DNA of 64,000 nucleotides from Ovis canadensis (Eukaryota; Chordata; Mammalia; Artiodactyla; Bovidae). The stretch is from contig NC_091248.1 of the NCBI RefSeq assembly GCF_042477335.2, forward strand, positions 121,046,501 to 121,110,500. The letters run 5' to 3'. The notes beneath the pieces were generated by a model. It was not told where the DNA came from. It worked only from the letters and a program-made list of their open reading frames with translations, and did no database searches. Positions 22,691-34,850 of this stretch are shown one piece after another; position 1 is the stretch's first letter, and every line of letters begins with the position of its first letter. The translations under genes and the position numbers were made by a program.

Positions 22691-22905
22691 TTATTATAAA
22701 ACAACCTCAAGCTATATATACATGTATACACACACATACATAGGAGTGAGTATTATTCTGTCATGGGGAAGAACGAAATCCTGCCATTTCCAACAACATG
22801 GGTGAAACTTGAGGACATTATGCTAAGTGAAATAAGTCAGACAAAGAAAGAAAAATACTGTATATCACTTATATGTAAAATCTAACAATGCTGAACTCAG
22901 GAAGT
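22690..22905 (+). mobile_element. L1 3' fragment
   Basis: CCAACAACATGGGTGAAACT, TAAGTGAAATAAGTCAGAC and CACTTATATGTAAAATCTAA are the standard end of L1 ORF2 and start of the 3' UTR. Confidence 0.8.
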
Positions 22906-24420
22906 TGGGACAGAAAGCAGAGTAAGATGATCCTGGACTCGCCTCCTCCCAGGGACACACCAAATGACAGCTATATATACAGAAGCTCTCTCTGGGAATG
23001 ACCTGGAGACTAGCAGAAAAGGTTTTCCACAGCTAAAGATAAGAAGGAAAAGCTGCATGGAGAAGGATAGGAGGAACAGAAGTGCAGTCTGGTTGGGACC
23101 AGTCCTGGGGGTCTAACCCATCGGTGGGAAGGATATCACAGCCCAGGAGTCTTACCTGAGGGTTCTGAACACACCAAGGCCCCCCAGCCCAGGAGACCTG
23201 CACCAGGAAGACAAGCTCCCATACCATCTGGCTTTAAAAGCCAGGGAGCTTGATGCCTGGGAGAGCCAGAGGGCTGTGGGAAGCTGAGACACTACTCTTC
23301 AAGAAAGCTCACCAAAATTCGTTCCCTCGGAGTGTCAGCACCAAGGCAGATGTTTCAAAATCTCTTACCTTGAGGAGACTCATTGACTAATTTTCAGGTG
23401 CCAGAGCAGCAGGGATCATGGAACTTCTGGGGGCTTCCCTGGTGGCTCAGAGGTTAAAGCATCTGCCTCCAATGCGGGAGACCCGGGTTCGATCCCTAGG
23501 TCGGGAAGATCCCCTGGAGAAGGAAATGGTAACCCACTCCAGTATTCTTGCCTGGAGAATCCCATGGACGGAGAAGCCTGGTAGGCTACAGTCCACGGGG
23601 TCGCAAAGAGTCAGACACGACTGAGTGATTTCACTACAGAGAGACTGGCAGGTGCCACTTTGATGGCAGTTTTCTTATAGCTCACCCTCTACTTAGCTGG
23701 TCCAGCACTAACGGGCACCATTTCTGACTTGCCATTTAACTTACTTGCACTGCTTGTCCCACCCTGGGTTCACCTATGGACCCAACACATCTGGCAATCT
23801 TCCAAAGCAGCACCCCAACCCTGCCAGCCCCAACAGACATCCTCAGCCAGCAGCGAAGCCCCACCAGACCTGGCAGCCACCCCGGAGCTATACCAGAGCC
23901 CCTCCAAAGCAGCCTGCCACCCTCCCAGTTCCAGCAGACACCATCAGCCAGCACTGGCGACCCTCCAGAGTAGACCACTGCTCCCCTCATACCCAGTGAC
24001 CAGGCTAAGTTGGCACCAGACTCCCTCCAATGTGGCCTCTTACCCCACTAGTCCCAGCAGGCATTTCTGACCAACACCAGAGTCCCACCAAAGCAGGCCA
24101 CTGTTTCATCTTACCCGGTGGATACCCTAAGTTAGCAAAACAGAGCCCCTTCAAAGCTGACACCTGCCCTGCCAGTCTTGACGGTCACCCTTCGCTGGCA
24201 GCACCATCTGAAAGCAGCTTCGATCCCAGGCAGGGCCCGCCTGTACACAGCACAGCACCAACAATGACTGGTGCCAAGCCTTAGAGGCCGCCGCAACACG
24301 GCCAGTCCTTCACACCAGCACATCTGTGGTAAGCATGGCCCGGCCACAACATGAAGACAGGCAGTAGATCTAAACCATACCAAGCATCTTTTCTGATTAG
24401 AGACAGAAAGAATTAGAAAA
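22906..24420 (+). mobile_element. L1 5' UTR-like region with imperfect internal repeats
   Basis: Stretches such as CTGGCTTTAAAAGCCAGGGA, AGAGCCAGAGGGCTGTGGGA and GTGCCACTTTGATGGCAG resemble older mammalian L1 5' regions. From 23800 to 24290 a C/A-rich module recurs about four times with heavy divergence. A Bov-tA splits the region. The link to the ORF2 portion that follows is by position and orientation; the middle of the L1 is missing. Confidence 0.5.
23430..23636 (+). mobile_element. Bov-tA SINE
   Basis: Head GGGCTTCCCTGGTGGCTCAG, B box GGTTCGATCCCTAGGTC, tail AGTCAGACACGACTGAGTGA. It is close to consensus, so fairly recent. Confidence 0.92.
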
Positions 24421-26743
24421 AGAAGAACAAAGAAATCCCAGAGTCAGCAGAAGAAAGGAAATAATAAAGATCAGAGAGAAAATACATAAAACAGAGGTTT
24501 CAAAAACAATAGGAGAAGAATCGAACACCACAATCGAGTGGAATTTATTCCAAGTTTACAAGGATGGTTCAACATTTGCAAATCAATTAATGAGATACAC
24601 TACGTTAACCTATATTAATGAAAGGAAGGAGAAATCACATAATCATCTTAATAGACACAAAAAAAGTGTTCAGCAATATTCAACATATATTCATGGTTAA
24701 AAAAAATGTTATCGAAGTGGGTATAAAGAACATATCTCAACATAATGAAGGCCATTTATAACAAACCCATACCCAACATCGTACTCAATAGTGAAAGGCT
24801 GAAACTTTTCTCTAAAAACAAGAACAAGACAAGGATGTCCACCCTGGCCGCTTTTATTTAACATGATATTGGAAATCCTAACCACAGCATTCAGACAAGA
24901 ATAATAAGAAGCATCCGAATTGAAAATGAAGAAATAAAATGGTTAGTGTTTACAGAAGACTCGATACTACATGTAAACACCCCAAAATCTATTAAAACTA
25001 ATACATGAATTCAGCAAAGTTACAGTGTGTAAAATTAATATTCAGAAATCTATAGTGTTTCTATATGTTAACAATGATCTATTAGAAAGAAATTTTTAAA
25101 ATAATCCCATTGACAATTGCATCTAAAGAGAATAAAATACCTAGGAATAAACTTAACCAAGGAGGTGAAAGATCCATACTCTAAAAATTATAAAACAGTG
25201 ATGAAAGTAACTGAAGATGACACAAATAAAAGATATATTTGGCTTATAAACTGGAAGAATTATTACTACTAAAATGTTAATATGACCCAAAACAATCCAG
25301 GGATTAAATGCAGTCCCTATCAACATACCAGGGCATTTTTCATGGAACTAGAAAAAAAATAATCTTAAAATTTGTATGGAACCACAAAAAATCCCAAATA
25401 GCCAAAGTCATCTTGAGAAAGAACAAAACTGAAGATATGATGATCACTGATTACAAGCTGCACTATAAAATACTGTTCTCCTGATAAAAAGTAAACAAAA
25501 GACATAGATCAATGGAAGAGATTAGAGAACCTATAAATAAAACCACTCTTCTGTAGTCAGTTAATCCAAAACAAAGGAGGCAAAAATATAAAATGGAGTA
25601 GACCATAAATATGGTCTACTATTTTCCTCCATAAATATTTCTGGGAAAACGGGACAGCTACTTACAAAAGAATCAGACTAAACCATTTTCTTATATATGA
25701 AATAAACTCAAAATGGATTAAGGACCTAATGTAAGACCTGAAACCATAAAACTTCTAGAAGAAAATATAAGCACAATGGTCTTTGACATCCGTCTTGTTT
25801 GTTTGTTTTGTTTTTTTTTTTGATTTGTTTGCTCAGGCAAGAGAAATCAAAGCAAAAATAAACAAATAGGATTACCTCAAACTAAAAACGTCTTGCACAA
25901 CAAAGGAAACCACAATAAAATGAAAAGGCAAACTACTGAATGGAAGAAGATATTTGCAAATGGTATATCCAACGGGGTTAATATTCAAGCCAAATTTTGT
26001 AGGAAAAAAAAACATATAGTTCAGTATAAAAAGATCTAATTTAAAAAACAGCCAGAGTACCTGTATAGACATTTCTCCAAAGAAGACATGGAAACACCTA
26101 ATATGAAAAGATTCTCAACAGCACTAATTTCCTGGGAAATGCAAATTTAAAACACAGTAAGATATCACCTCATATCTGTCAGAATGATCATCATCAAAAA
26201 AACAACAAATATTATGTTTTGGAAAGGGTGTGGAGCAAAGTTAACAGTCATGCACTGTTGGTAAAAATATGAACTGGTGCATCCAATGGCATCAATCTAC
26301 ATTTAAATCTCCCAATCTACACCAATCTGACTGGTGCAACCAAAATGGAAGACAGCATGCAGGTACCTCAAAAAAATTTATATAACAAACTACTGTATGA
26401 TTCAGCAAGTCCATTTTCAGATAACTACCCAGAGAAAGTAAAAACACTAATTTGAAAATATGCATGCAGCCCTATGTCCACTGGGCATGCTAAGTCTCTT
26501 CAGTCATGGCTAATTCTTTCTGACCCTATGGACTGTAGCCCGCCAGGCTCCTCTGTCCATGGAATTCTCTAGGCAAGAATACTGGAGTAAATTGCCATGC
26601 CCTCCTCCAGGGGATCGTTCTGACCCAGGGATCAAACCCACATCTCCTGCTTTGGCAGGCGGGTTCTTTACCATTACAGCCAGCTGGGAAGCAAAATGTC
26701 CATTGTAGCATTATTTATAATAACCAAGATACAGAAGAACCTT
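24420..26743 (+). mobile_element. Old L1, ORF2 3' half
   Basis: L1 ORF2-derived sequence with many stops: GGATGGTTCAACATTTGCAA, CTAGGAATAAACTTAACCAA, GGCAAACTACTGAATGGAAG and ATGTCCATTGTAGCATTATT. A Bov-tA at 26485-26692 interrupts it near its 3' side. It encodes no intact protein. Confidence 0.85.
26485..26692 (-). mobile_element. Bov-tA SINE inside L1
   Basis: Reverse orientation, flanked by near-identical ATGTCCACTG and ATGTCCATTG, the likely target-site duplication within L1. Confidence 0.88.
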
Positions 26744-26744
26744 A

Positions 26745-27192
26745 TTATTGTTGTTCAGTTGCTAAGCCATGTCCAACTCTTTGCAACCCCATGGACTACA
26801 GCATGCCAGGCTTCCCTGTCCTTCACCATCTCTCGGAGTTTACTCAAACTCATGTCCTTTGAGTCTGTGATATTGTTCAACCGTCTCATCCCCTATTGCC
26901 TACTTCTTCTCCTGCCCTAAATCTTTCCAGTATTAGGGTCTTTTCCAATGAGTCAGCGCTCTTCACATTAGGTGGCCAAAATATCGGAGCTTCAGCTTTA
27001 GCATCAGTCCTTCCTGTGGATATTCAGGGTTGGTTTCCTTTAGGATTAACTGGTTTGATCTTTCTGTCCAAGGGTCTCTCCAGAACCACAATTCAAAGGT
27101 ATCAGTTTTTTGGTCCTCAGTCTTTTTATGGTCCAGCTCTCACGTCCAAACATGGCTACTGGCAAAACCAATGTTTTGATTCTATGGATGGT
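26745..27192 (-). mobile_element. BovB LINE 3' end
   Basis: It runs from TTGTTGTTCAGTTGCTAAGC to CTCACGTCCAAACATGGCTA, reverse orientation, about 450 bases. Confidence 0.88.
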
Positions 27193-27254
27193 TACAGTAA
27201 CTAGTTAACTTTGGAATCAATCCTCACTAGGTAATACTAAAGACTGAATATAAT

Positions 27255-27465
27255 ATTTCTTAACATTTATTGATTTATATGGTTGAACCAGGTCTTATTT
27301 GGAGCACATGGGATCTTCAATCTTCATTGAAGCATGTGAGAACTTTAGTTGTGGCATGCAAACTCCTACTTTTGGCATGTGGGAACTGGTTCCCCAGCCA
27401 GGGATCAAATCCAGGGCCCCTGCATTGGGATAGCATAAACACAGAACCACCAGGGAAGTCTCAGC
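27255..27465 (-). mobile_element. CHR-type SINE
   Basis: TAGTTGTGGCATGCAAACTC, GCCAGGGATCAAATCCAGG and CCACCAGGGAAGTCTC in reverse orientation. Confidence 0.78.
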
Positions 27466-27758
27466 GCTGAATATTCTTGAGAGAAGAAATTTAGGTGACT
27501 CCTCCCATGGCTAGAGCATAACTGGTTTTCGATGAGTGACAATTTGAAGCAACAAAAAAAGTAAATGAATAAATGAGTAAATATATTAATGAATTAAGAA
27601 GTGGACAGAGTTTTGAGAGATGATCTGCACATGAATCAGTACGAAGAAACATCAGATACAGTTTTCGAGACCACATGTATGTATCTAGTGAGATATATCT
27701 ATTGAGATTACCTTAGCACAGATGTCAGGCTTTTTAGAAAGTTTCTAGACTTAAATAT

Positions 27759-28028
27759 CGGAGAAGGCAATAGCACCCCACTTCAGTACTCGTGCCTAGA
27801 AAATCCCATGGACAGAGGAGCCTGGAAGGCTGCGGTCCATGAGGTCGCTGAGGGTCTGACACGACTGAGCAACTTCACTTTCACTTTTCAGTTTCATGCA
27901 TTGGAGAAGGAAATGGAAACCCACTCCAGTATTCTTGCCTGGAGAATCCCAGAGACAGAGGAGCCTGGTGGGCTGCTGTCTATGGGGTTGCACAGAGTTG
28001 GACACGACTGAAGTGACTTAGCAGCAGC
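27759..28028 (+). mobile_element. Bov-A2 SINE with target-site duplication
   Basis: Two modules ending CTTAGCAGCAGC, flanked by exact 12-base AGACTTAAATAT copies at 27747-27758 and 28029-28040. Confidence 0.93.
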
Positions 28029-28318
28029 AGACTTAAATATTGTTTAATTTTTTTATTGCTGACCTAAGAAATTTTCACAAATGCAGTGACTTTAAATAAC
28101 ACAATATACTATCTCATAGTTAGACTGAACACATCTCACTGCACTAAAATCAAGGCATCAGGAAGATGGTGTTCCTGTTAGAGGACCTAGAGAAAAATCA
28201 TTCCCTAACTCATTTTAATTGTCAGAATACACACAGCTGCCTACATCTCAGAACAACATCTAACCACAAAGACAAGAACTAGAACTTGAAGCAAAGCATT
28301 GAACTGTTCCACATAGCA

Positions 28319-28735
28319 TTGAACTGGACCATAAAGAAAGCTGGGCACTGAAGAATTGATGCTTTTGAACTGCGGTGTTGGAGAAGACTCTTGAGAGTCC
28401 CTTGGACTGCAAGGAGATCAAACCAGTCCATCCTAAAGGAGATCAGTCCTGGGTGTTCATTGGAAGGACTGATGCTAAAGCTGAAACTCCAATACTCTGG
28501 CCACCTGATGTGAAGAACTGACTCATTGGAAAAGACCCTGATGCTGGGAAAGATTGAAGGCAGGAGGAAAAGGGGATGACAGAGGATGAGATGGTTGGAT
28601 GGCATCACTGACTCGATGGACATGAGTCTGAACAAGCTTCAGGAGTTGATGATGGACAGGGAAGCCAGGCGGGCTGCAGTCCATGGGTTTGCAAAGAGTT
28701 GGACACAACTGAGCAACTGAACTGAACTGAACTGA
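28319..28735 (+). mobile_element. BovB LINE 3' end
   Basis: It runs from GACCATAAAGAAAGCTGGGC to the ACTGAACTGAACTGAACTGA tail. Confidence 0.9.
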
Positions 28736-28939
28736 TCTCCCCTCATCCTTCCTCACCACAGCCAAAAACAATTCTCAGCTTTTAAGGACTCATGTACATA
28801 AATGGGGCCCACAGAGGTAATCCAGAATAATCTTCCCACCCCAAGTTTGAATATCTTAATTGCATCTGAAAAGTTCCTTTTTCCACATATAGTAACAGTC
28901 ACAGTTTCCTTGGATTAGGGTCTGGATATCTTTTTAAGT

Positions 28940-29118
28940 ATCTTTTTTAAAAACTTTCAAAAAGTCTTTGTTGAATTTGTTACAGCATTGCTTCTGTTGT
29001 TTATGTTCTGATTTTTCGGCCGGGAGGCATATGAAATCTTAGCTCCCCAGCTAAGGATCAAAACAGGACCCGCTGCATTAGAATGAAAAGCCGTAACCAC
29101 CGGACAACCAGGGAAGAT
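28940..29118 (-). mobile_element. CHR-type SINE
   Basis: CATATGAAATCTTAGCTCCC, GGATCAAAACAGGACCC and CCAGGGAAGAT read as a reversed, diverged CHR. Confidence 0.7.
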
Positions 29119-30580
29119 ACTGGATATGCTCTAGGAGCCATTAATCTGCCTCTCAAAGATGAGTAGTGAAGAGTGCCACAGAAGTGAAGGTAGAACCATA
29201 TGACTTGTCCCAAAGAATTCTCTATCCTTTTTATCACTGTAGCTTCTATTCCCATGCAAATCAACTGTTTCTTCATACGTGATAGGATTATTAGCACTTT
29301 TACATGAACTATCACTGACCTCTCTTTGCCCTTGGCCTTGGCCATTGTATACATAACTCTATTTTTGCTTTATTAGAAACTTTGCCATTGTTTTAGAAAT
29401 CTAGATTGAGAAATGCATGTCTCTGAGTTTCCCCCACAGTGTGCTTTCCTGGCATAGCAGATCTGCTGATTGACATGAGTCATCCTCAGTTTGCTTTGTG
29501 TAGCTTACTTTGCCACCAACAGATTCATAGTATGTAAATGACTTCAAAAGCTTTGGCACATTCACTTTTATTTTGTTCCAAATTGGAGGTTATGTCTTTT
29601 AAAAACAAAGGAGGAAATTGACTGTTCTTCCAGTTGACCAAAATAAACAATGAAATTTACATTCTGAATCATGGTTGCCAGCTCAATAGGTTTTCATACT
29701 TTCAGAAAAAATCCAACGCCTTAAAATGTTCCTAAACATAATATATACTGAATAAAAGTTTTTGTTTAACTATGTGAATTAACATGTACAGAAGGCTACC
29801 CAGCAGATAACTGAATTTTTTAAAAAATGATAGCTCTGCTTCCAAATTGTAATAGCTGGTTTTGGCCTATGTTTTCATTTTGCTTCCTAAACCTCGTAGC
29901 CAGAAATTCTCCACTTCAGGAGAAAGGTTATTGAGTGGATGCAATAGGAATAATTTATGAAGGAAATTTGATTTTTGAGAGTCATTCTTATAGCAAAATG
30001 CATTTACCCATTTTGGAATAATGACATGTAATAGCATTTGGAGATGGGGAGGCCTGGAGAGAACAAGTAAGTGAGTAGTCTGGGAAGAACAAAAGCCAAT
30101 GTCAAAACGTAAAAAAAAGGAAAACAAGTAAAATCTTAAATATGAGAAAGAAATTTTTTTCTAAATCCAAGACATAAAACTAGTAGGAATGCAACAAGGA
30201 ATACTGGATGATTTAATGACAATAAATAGGATAAGAATCAGTTCATAAGATGGTTATGTTAACTTAATTTCAGGATTAATGGTCAAGGATGAGAAAAATA
30301 GGTTCATGGGAATCATCTGGAAGTATCTGTAAGGAATTAATTACTGCGACCATCAGAGATTGTGAGATGAAGGATTTAAGGTATAAATGACTTCTACTGT
30401 TCAAGTTATATTCTTTTGTACTTCGACTCTATGTCAAAATAAAGTGACTCCTCAAAATAGAAGCGAGTAAAAATTCTAAAAATGAAAATGACAATAAATA
30501 AAATTAAAAATCCAATGAACAGTTACAATAGCAACTTAGACTAGGTAAGGGAAATTTTGTGAAACTGAAATAATTGGAAA
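29119..30580. other. Intergenic, no recognised feature
   Basis: About 1.5 kb of AT-rich DNA with scattered short frames. I recognise no exon or repeat. Confidence 0.35.
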
Positions 30581-32170
30581 AAATTACAGTGAATTACAGA
30601 GAAAAGAAAGATGGATAACACACACAAAAAGACAACAAAAGGCAAATGGGATATGAAGAAGAATAGGATAAGTGGCTCAGAAGAAGTGACAGTGAATAGA
30701 AAAGAAGTAATATTTGAATATATAATGCCTTCGAATGTTCTAAAACTGACAAAAGACATCAAATCTCAAATACAGAAAACTAGAACTTTAGCCAGGATAA
30801 ATGCAAAGAAAATCACATTTAGTTTATTATAGTGTGGGCCTACTGAGAACCAGAGATAAAGAGAACATTTAAAGAGAAGTCAATGGGGAAAAAAGGCATT
30901 TAAACTTCAAATGCCTAACAATAAGAATAATAGTTGACTTTAAAACAGAAACAGTGGAAGCCAGGAAAACGTGGTCCAATATCTTCTAAATTCTAAAAGA
31001 TAAACTGCCAATCCAGAATTTTATTTTAGTAAATCCATAAACAAAGTATATTTAAATATAAAGAGCTTTTAAGGAGAACTTGTGTTCAAATTATTTACTT
31101 CAACTGATACAATGTTTTAACTCACTGGTTTTCAAATTTTTCATTTTTTTTGTTCCTTACATAATTTATCTAAAAATGATATATAAGTGCTTAAAACTTT
31201 AAAATCTTACAAAGTTTCTTAAAGTACATTGCAAAGAAAAAGATAATAACCTTATCTGAACCAACAAAAATAGTCACATATATATATATAAACTTGAAAA
31301 AAATATTAACTATGTAAAAAATACAATATTGATTTAAATCAAATATTTCTGTTGTCAGATAGGTTGTTAAAACTAACTTCAGAAGAAAAAATCTAGTTGA
31401 AAGAGGAAAAATATAAATATAAATATAAATATATATATATATATACATATATGTCACATAAGCCTATCAAGAGATACTTGACTTCACTTTTCATGAGAAC
31501 AATGAAAATTTAAACTACAATGGGATAATATTTTCACCTATCTAATTGATAAAATATAAAAACATTGATAACACTCTTGGTTGGTGAGACTGTAGAAGAC
31601 ATTTTCTAACATTTCTGATTGAAATGCAAACGTAGTACACCACTATGTAGAAAAATTCTGCAATACCCACCAAGTTTACAAATGTACTTCTCTCTGATAC
31701 AGCAGATATACTTTTTGGAATTTACCCTACAGAAAAACCTAAAGAATTCAAAATGGTCAATGAAAAATGTTATTGATTACAACACTATTTGTAAGAGTAA
31801 AAATTTGGAAAGTAACATATTGCCTATCAGTAAAAAGATAATAAAATAAATTATGGTTTGTATACACAACTAAATACACAGCTGTACTTAGAATGAAGGA
31901 CGTCTTATATACTATAACGAAAGGTCTCCATATCATAGTGTTAAATAGAAACAGTAAGGCAAAGCAGTCTGTGATGAATTTTGTGTCAGAAAATTAGGAA
32001 CACAGTAAGCTGTATAAGAATTCAGTAGCTTAAAGAAATAGAAATAGTAGCTTAAAAGATATACAAAACTAATAAAAGTATTTCTCTAAAAAGTAAGTGT
32101 GATAAGTGAGTTGAAGTTTTTTTTTTTTTGAGTTGAAGTTTTAAATGTCAATGTCTGTCCTTTATTTAAT
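30580..32170 (+). mobile_element. Possible ancient L1 relic, AT-rich
   Basis: Weak L1-like wording (GTGGAAGCCAGGAAAACGTG, AACTGCCAATCCAGAATTTT, TTTGGAATTTACCCTACAG, TTATGGTTTGTATACACA) in an AT-rich context with a (TA)n run near 31428-31450. Strongly diverged. Confidence 0.4.
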
Positions 32171-32732
32171 TTTGATTGTTTTTTCCCTGAGAATCTATTA
32201 TTGAGTTGAAAAGTAACATTTTAATAAATAATAAATTACTGGAAGAGAAAGGAATAGGAAAAAAAGAAATTTAATGACTAGAGAAAAAAGGGGTCTTAAT
32301 GACCTGTATAGCCATGATGGTGTGATCACTCACCTAGAGCCAGATATCCTGGAGTGTGACATCAAGTGGACCTTAGGACTCATTAATACTAACAAAGTTA
32401 GTGGAGATGATAGGATTCCAGCTGAGCTATTTCAAATCCTAAAAGATGATGCTGTGAAATTGCTGCACTCAAAATGCCAGCAAATCTGGAAAATTCAGCA
32501 GTGGTAACAGGACTGGAAAAGGTTACCTTTTATTCCAATCCCAAAGAAAGGAAATGCCAAAGAATGTTCAAACTATTGTACAATTGTGCTCATTTCATAT
32601 GCTAGAAAGCATATACTCACAATCCTTCAAGCTAGGCTTCCACAGTATGTGAACTTCCAGATGTACAGTTTGATTTCATTGACTATGCTAAAGCCTTTGA
32701 CTGTGTGGACCACAACAAACTGTTGAAAATTC

Positions 32733-33727
32733 TTTTTTTTTTTTTTTTTTTTAACATGGTAATTCTTTTTGGTAGTCTTCTATATTTTATTTTTTTTTTT
32801 TTTTTTTTAATTTTTAGTTTTTTATTTTTTAAATTTTAAAATCTTTAATTCTTACATGCATTCCCAAACATGAACCCCCCTCCCACCTCCCTCCCCAGAA
32901 CAACTTTCTGGGTCATCCCCATGCACCAGCCCCAAGCATGCTGCATCCTGCGTCAGACATAGACTGGCGATTCAATTCACATGATAGTATACATGTTAGA
33001 ATGTCATTCTCCCAAATCATCCCACCCTCTCCCTCTCCCTCTGAGTCCAAAAGTCCATTATACACATCTGTGTCTCTTTCCCTGTCTTGCATACAGGGTC
33101 GTCATTGCCATCTTCCTAAATTCCATATATATGTGTTAGTATACTGTATTGGTGTTTTTCTTTCTGGCTTACTTCACTCTGTATAATCGGCTCCAGTTTC
33201 ATCCATCTCATCAGAACTGATTCAAATGAATTCTTTTTAACGGCTGAGTAATACTCCATTGTGTATATGTACCACAGCTTTCTTATCCATTCATCTGCTG
33301 ATGGACATCTAGGTTGTTTCCATGTCCTGGCTATTATAAACAGTGCTGCGATGAACACTGGGGTACATGTGTCTCTTTCAATTCTGGTTTCCTCGGTGTG
33401 TATGCCCAGAAGTGGGATTGCTGGGTCATAAGGTAGTTCTATTTGCAATTTTTTAAGGAATCTCCACACTGTTCTCCATAGTGGCTGTACTAGTTTGCAT
33501 TCCCACCAACAGTGTAGGAGGGTTCCCTTTTCTCCACACCCTCTCCAGCATTTATTGCTTGCAGATTTTTGGATCGCAGCCATTCTGACTGGTGTGAAGT
33601 GGTACCTCATTGTGGTTTTGATTTGCATTTCTCTAATAATGAGTGATGTTGAGCATCTTTTCATGTGTTTGTTAGCCATCCGTATGTCTTCTTTGGAGAA
33701 ATGTCTATTTAGTTCTTTGGCCCATTT
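32733..33727 (-). mobile_element. Ruminant L1 3' end nested in BovB
   Basis: Two T-runs (reversed poly-A), the 3' UTR (CCCCCCTCCCACCTCCCTCC) and an open reverse frame at 33116-33679 for the last about 187 residues of L1 ORF2p (for example [15 protein letters not shown] and [14 protein letters not shown]). The intact C-terminal frame shows it is young. It is 5'-truncated and cannot act on its own. Confidence 0.92.
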
Positions 33728-34604
33728 AGAGATGGGAATACCAGACCACCTTACCTGTCTTTGAGAAATCTACATGCAGTTCAAGGAGCAACAATTATAA
33801 CCAGACATGAAACAATGCACTGCTTCAAAACTGGGAAAGGAGTATGTCCAGGTTGTATATTGTCACTCGGCTATTTTAATTTATATGTTGAGTACATCAT
33901 GTGAAATGCTGGGCTGAATGAATCACAACCTGGAGTCAAGATTTCAGGAGAAGTATAAACAACCTCAGATATGTAGAAAACATCACTCTAATGGCAGAAG
34001 GCAAAGAGGAACTAAAGAGACTCTTGATGAGGGTGAAAGAGGAGAGTGAAAAGGCTAGCTTAAAACTCAGTATTCAAAAAACTAAGATCATGGCATCTGG
34101 TCCCATTACTTCATGGCAAATAGATAGGAAAATTGGAAACAGGTACAGATTTTATTTGCTTAGGCTCCAAAATCACTGCAAATGGTGACTGCAGCCATGA
34201 AATTAAAAGATGCTTACTCCTTGGAATAAAAGCTATGACAAACAGCATATTAAAAAGCAGACATCACTTTGCCAAAATAGCTTCTTATAATCAAAGCTAT
34301 CATTTTTCCAGTAGTCATGTAAGGATATGAGAGATAGACCATAAAAAAGACTGAGCACCAAAAAAATTGATGCTTTCAAACTGTGGTGCTGGAGAAGACT
34401 CTTGAGAGTCCCTTGGACAGCAGCGAGATCAAACCAGTCAATCCGAAGGATATCAACCCTGAATACTCACTGGACAGACCAATGCTAAAGCTGAAGCTCC
34501 AATACTTTGGCCACCTGATGTGAAGCGCTGACTCACTGGAAAAGACCCTGAATCTTGGAAAGATTGAGGGCAGGAGGAAAAGGGGGCAACTGAGGATGAG
34601 ATGG

Positions 34605-34708
34605 GCTTCCCCTACCGCTCAGCCTGTAAAAAATTGGCCTGCAATGCAGGAGACACAGGAGATGCAGGTTCGATCCCTGGGTTGGGAAGATCCTCTGGAG
34701 AAGGAAAT
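34605..34708 (+). mobile_element. 3'-truncated Bov-tA nested in BovB
   Basis: Only the tRNA-like head remains (GCTTCCCCTACCGCTCAGCC, GGTTCGATCCCTGGGTTGG). It is flanked by 11-base GGATGAGATGG copies at 34594-34604 and 34709-34719. Confidence 0.9.
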
Positions 34709-34850
34709 GGATGAGATGGTTGGATGGCATCACTGACTCAATGGACATGAGGATGGACAAACTCTGGGAGATGGTGAAGGACAGGGAAGCCTGGCATGCT
34801 ACAGTCCATAGGGTCAAAGAGTCGGACACATCAGGGACTAAACAACAAGA

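Larger units (their letters stand above)
32285..34850 (+). mobile_element. BovB LINE interrupted by an L1 and a Bov-tA
   Basis: BovB reverse transcriptase sequence (PDILECDIKWTLGLINTNKV) runs from 32300, breaks at 32732, resumes at 33728 and ends near 34845. An L1 3' end (32733-33727, reverse) and a truncated Bov-tA (34605-34708) are nested inside. Unit C has a continuous sequence at this point, so the whole block is an insertion specific to unit B. Confidence 0.88.

Noticed and set aside
23729..24284. Pro/Gln/Ser-rich overlapping frames in several phases
   Set aside because: They come from C/A-rich imperfect repeats in an L1-like 5' region and all frames look alike; not a gene.
33116..33679. 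187-codon minus-strand frame as a host gene
   Set aside because: It is the C-terminal end of L1 ORF2p in a 5'-truncated L1; retroelement, not host gene.
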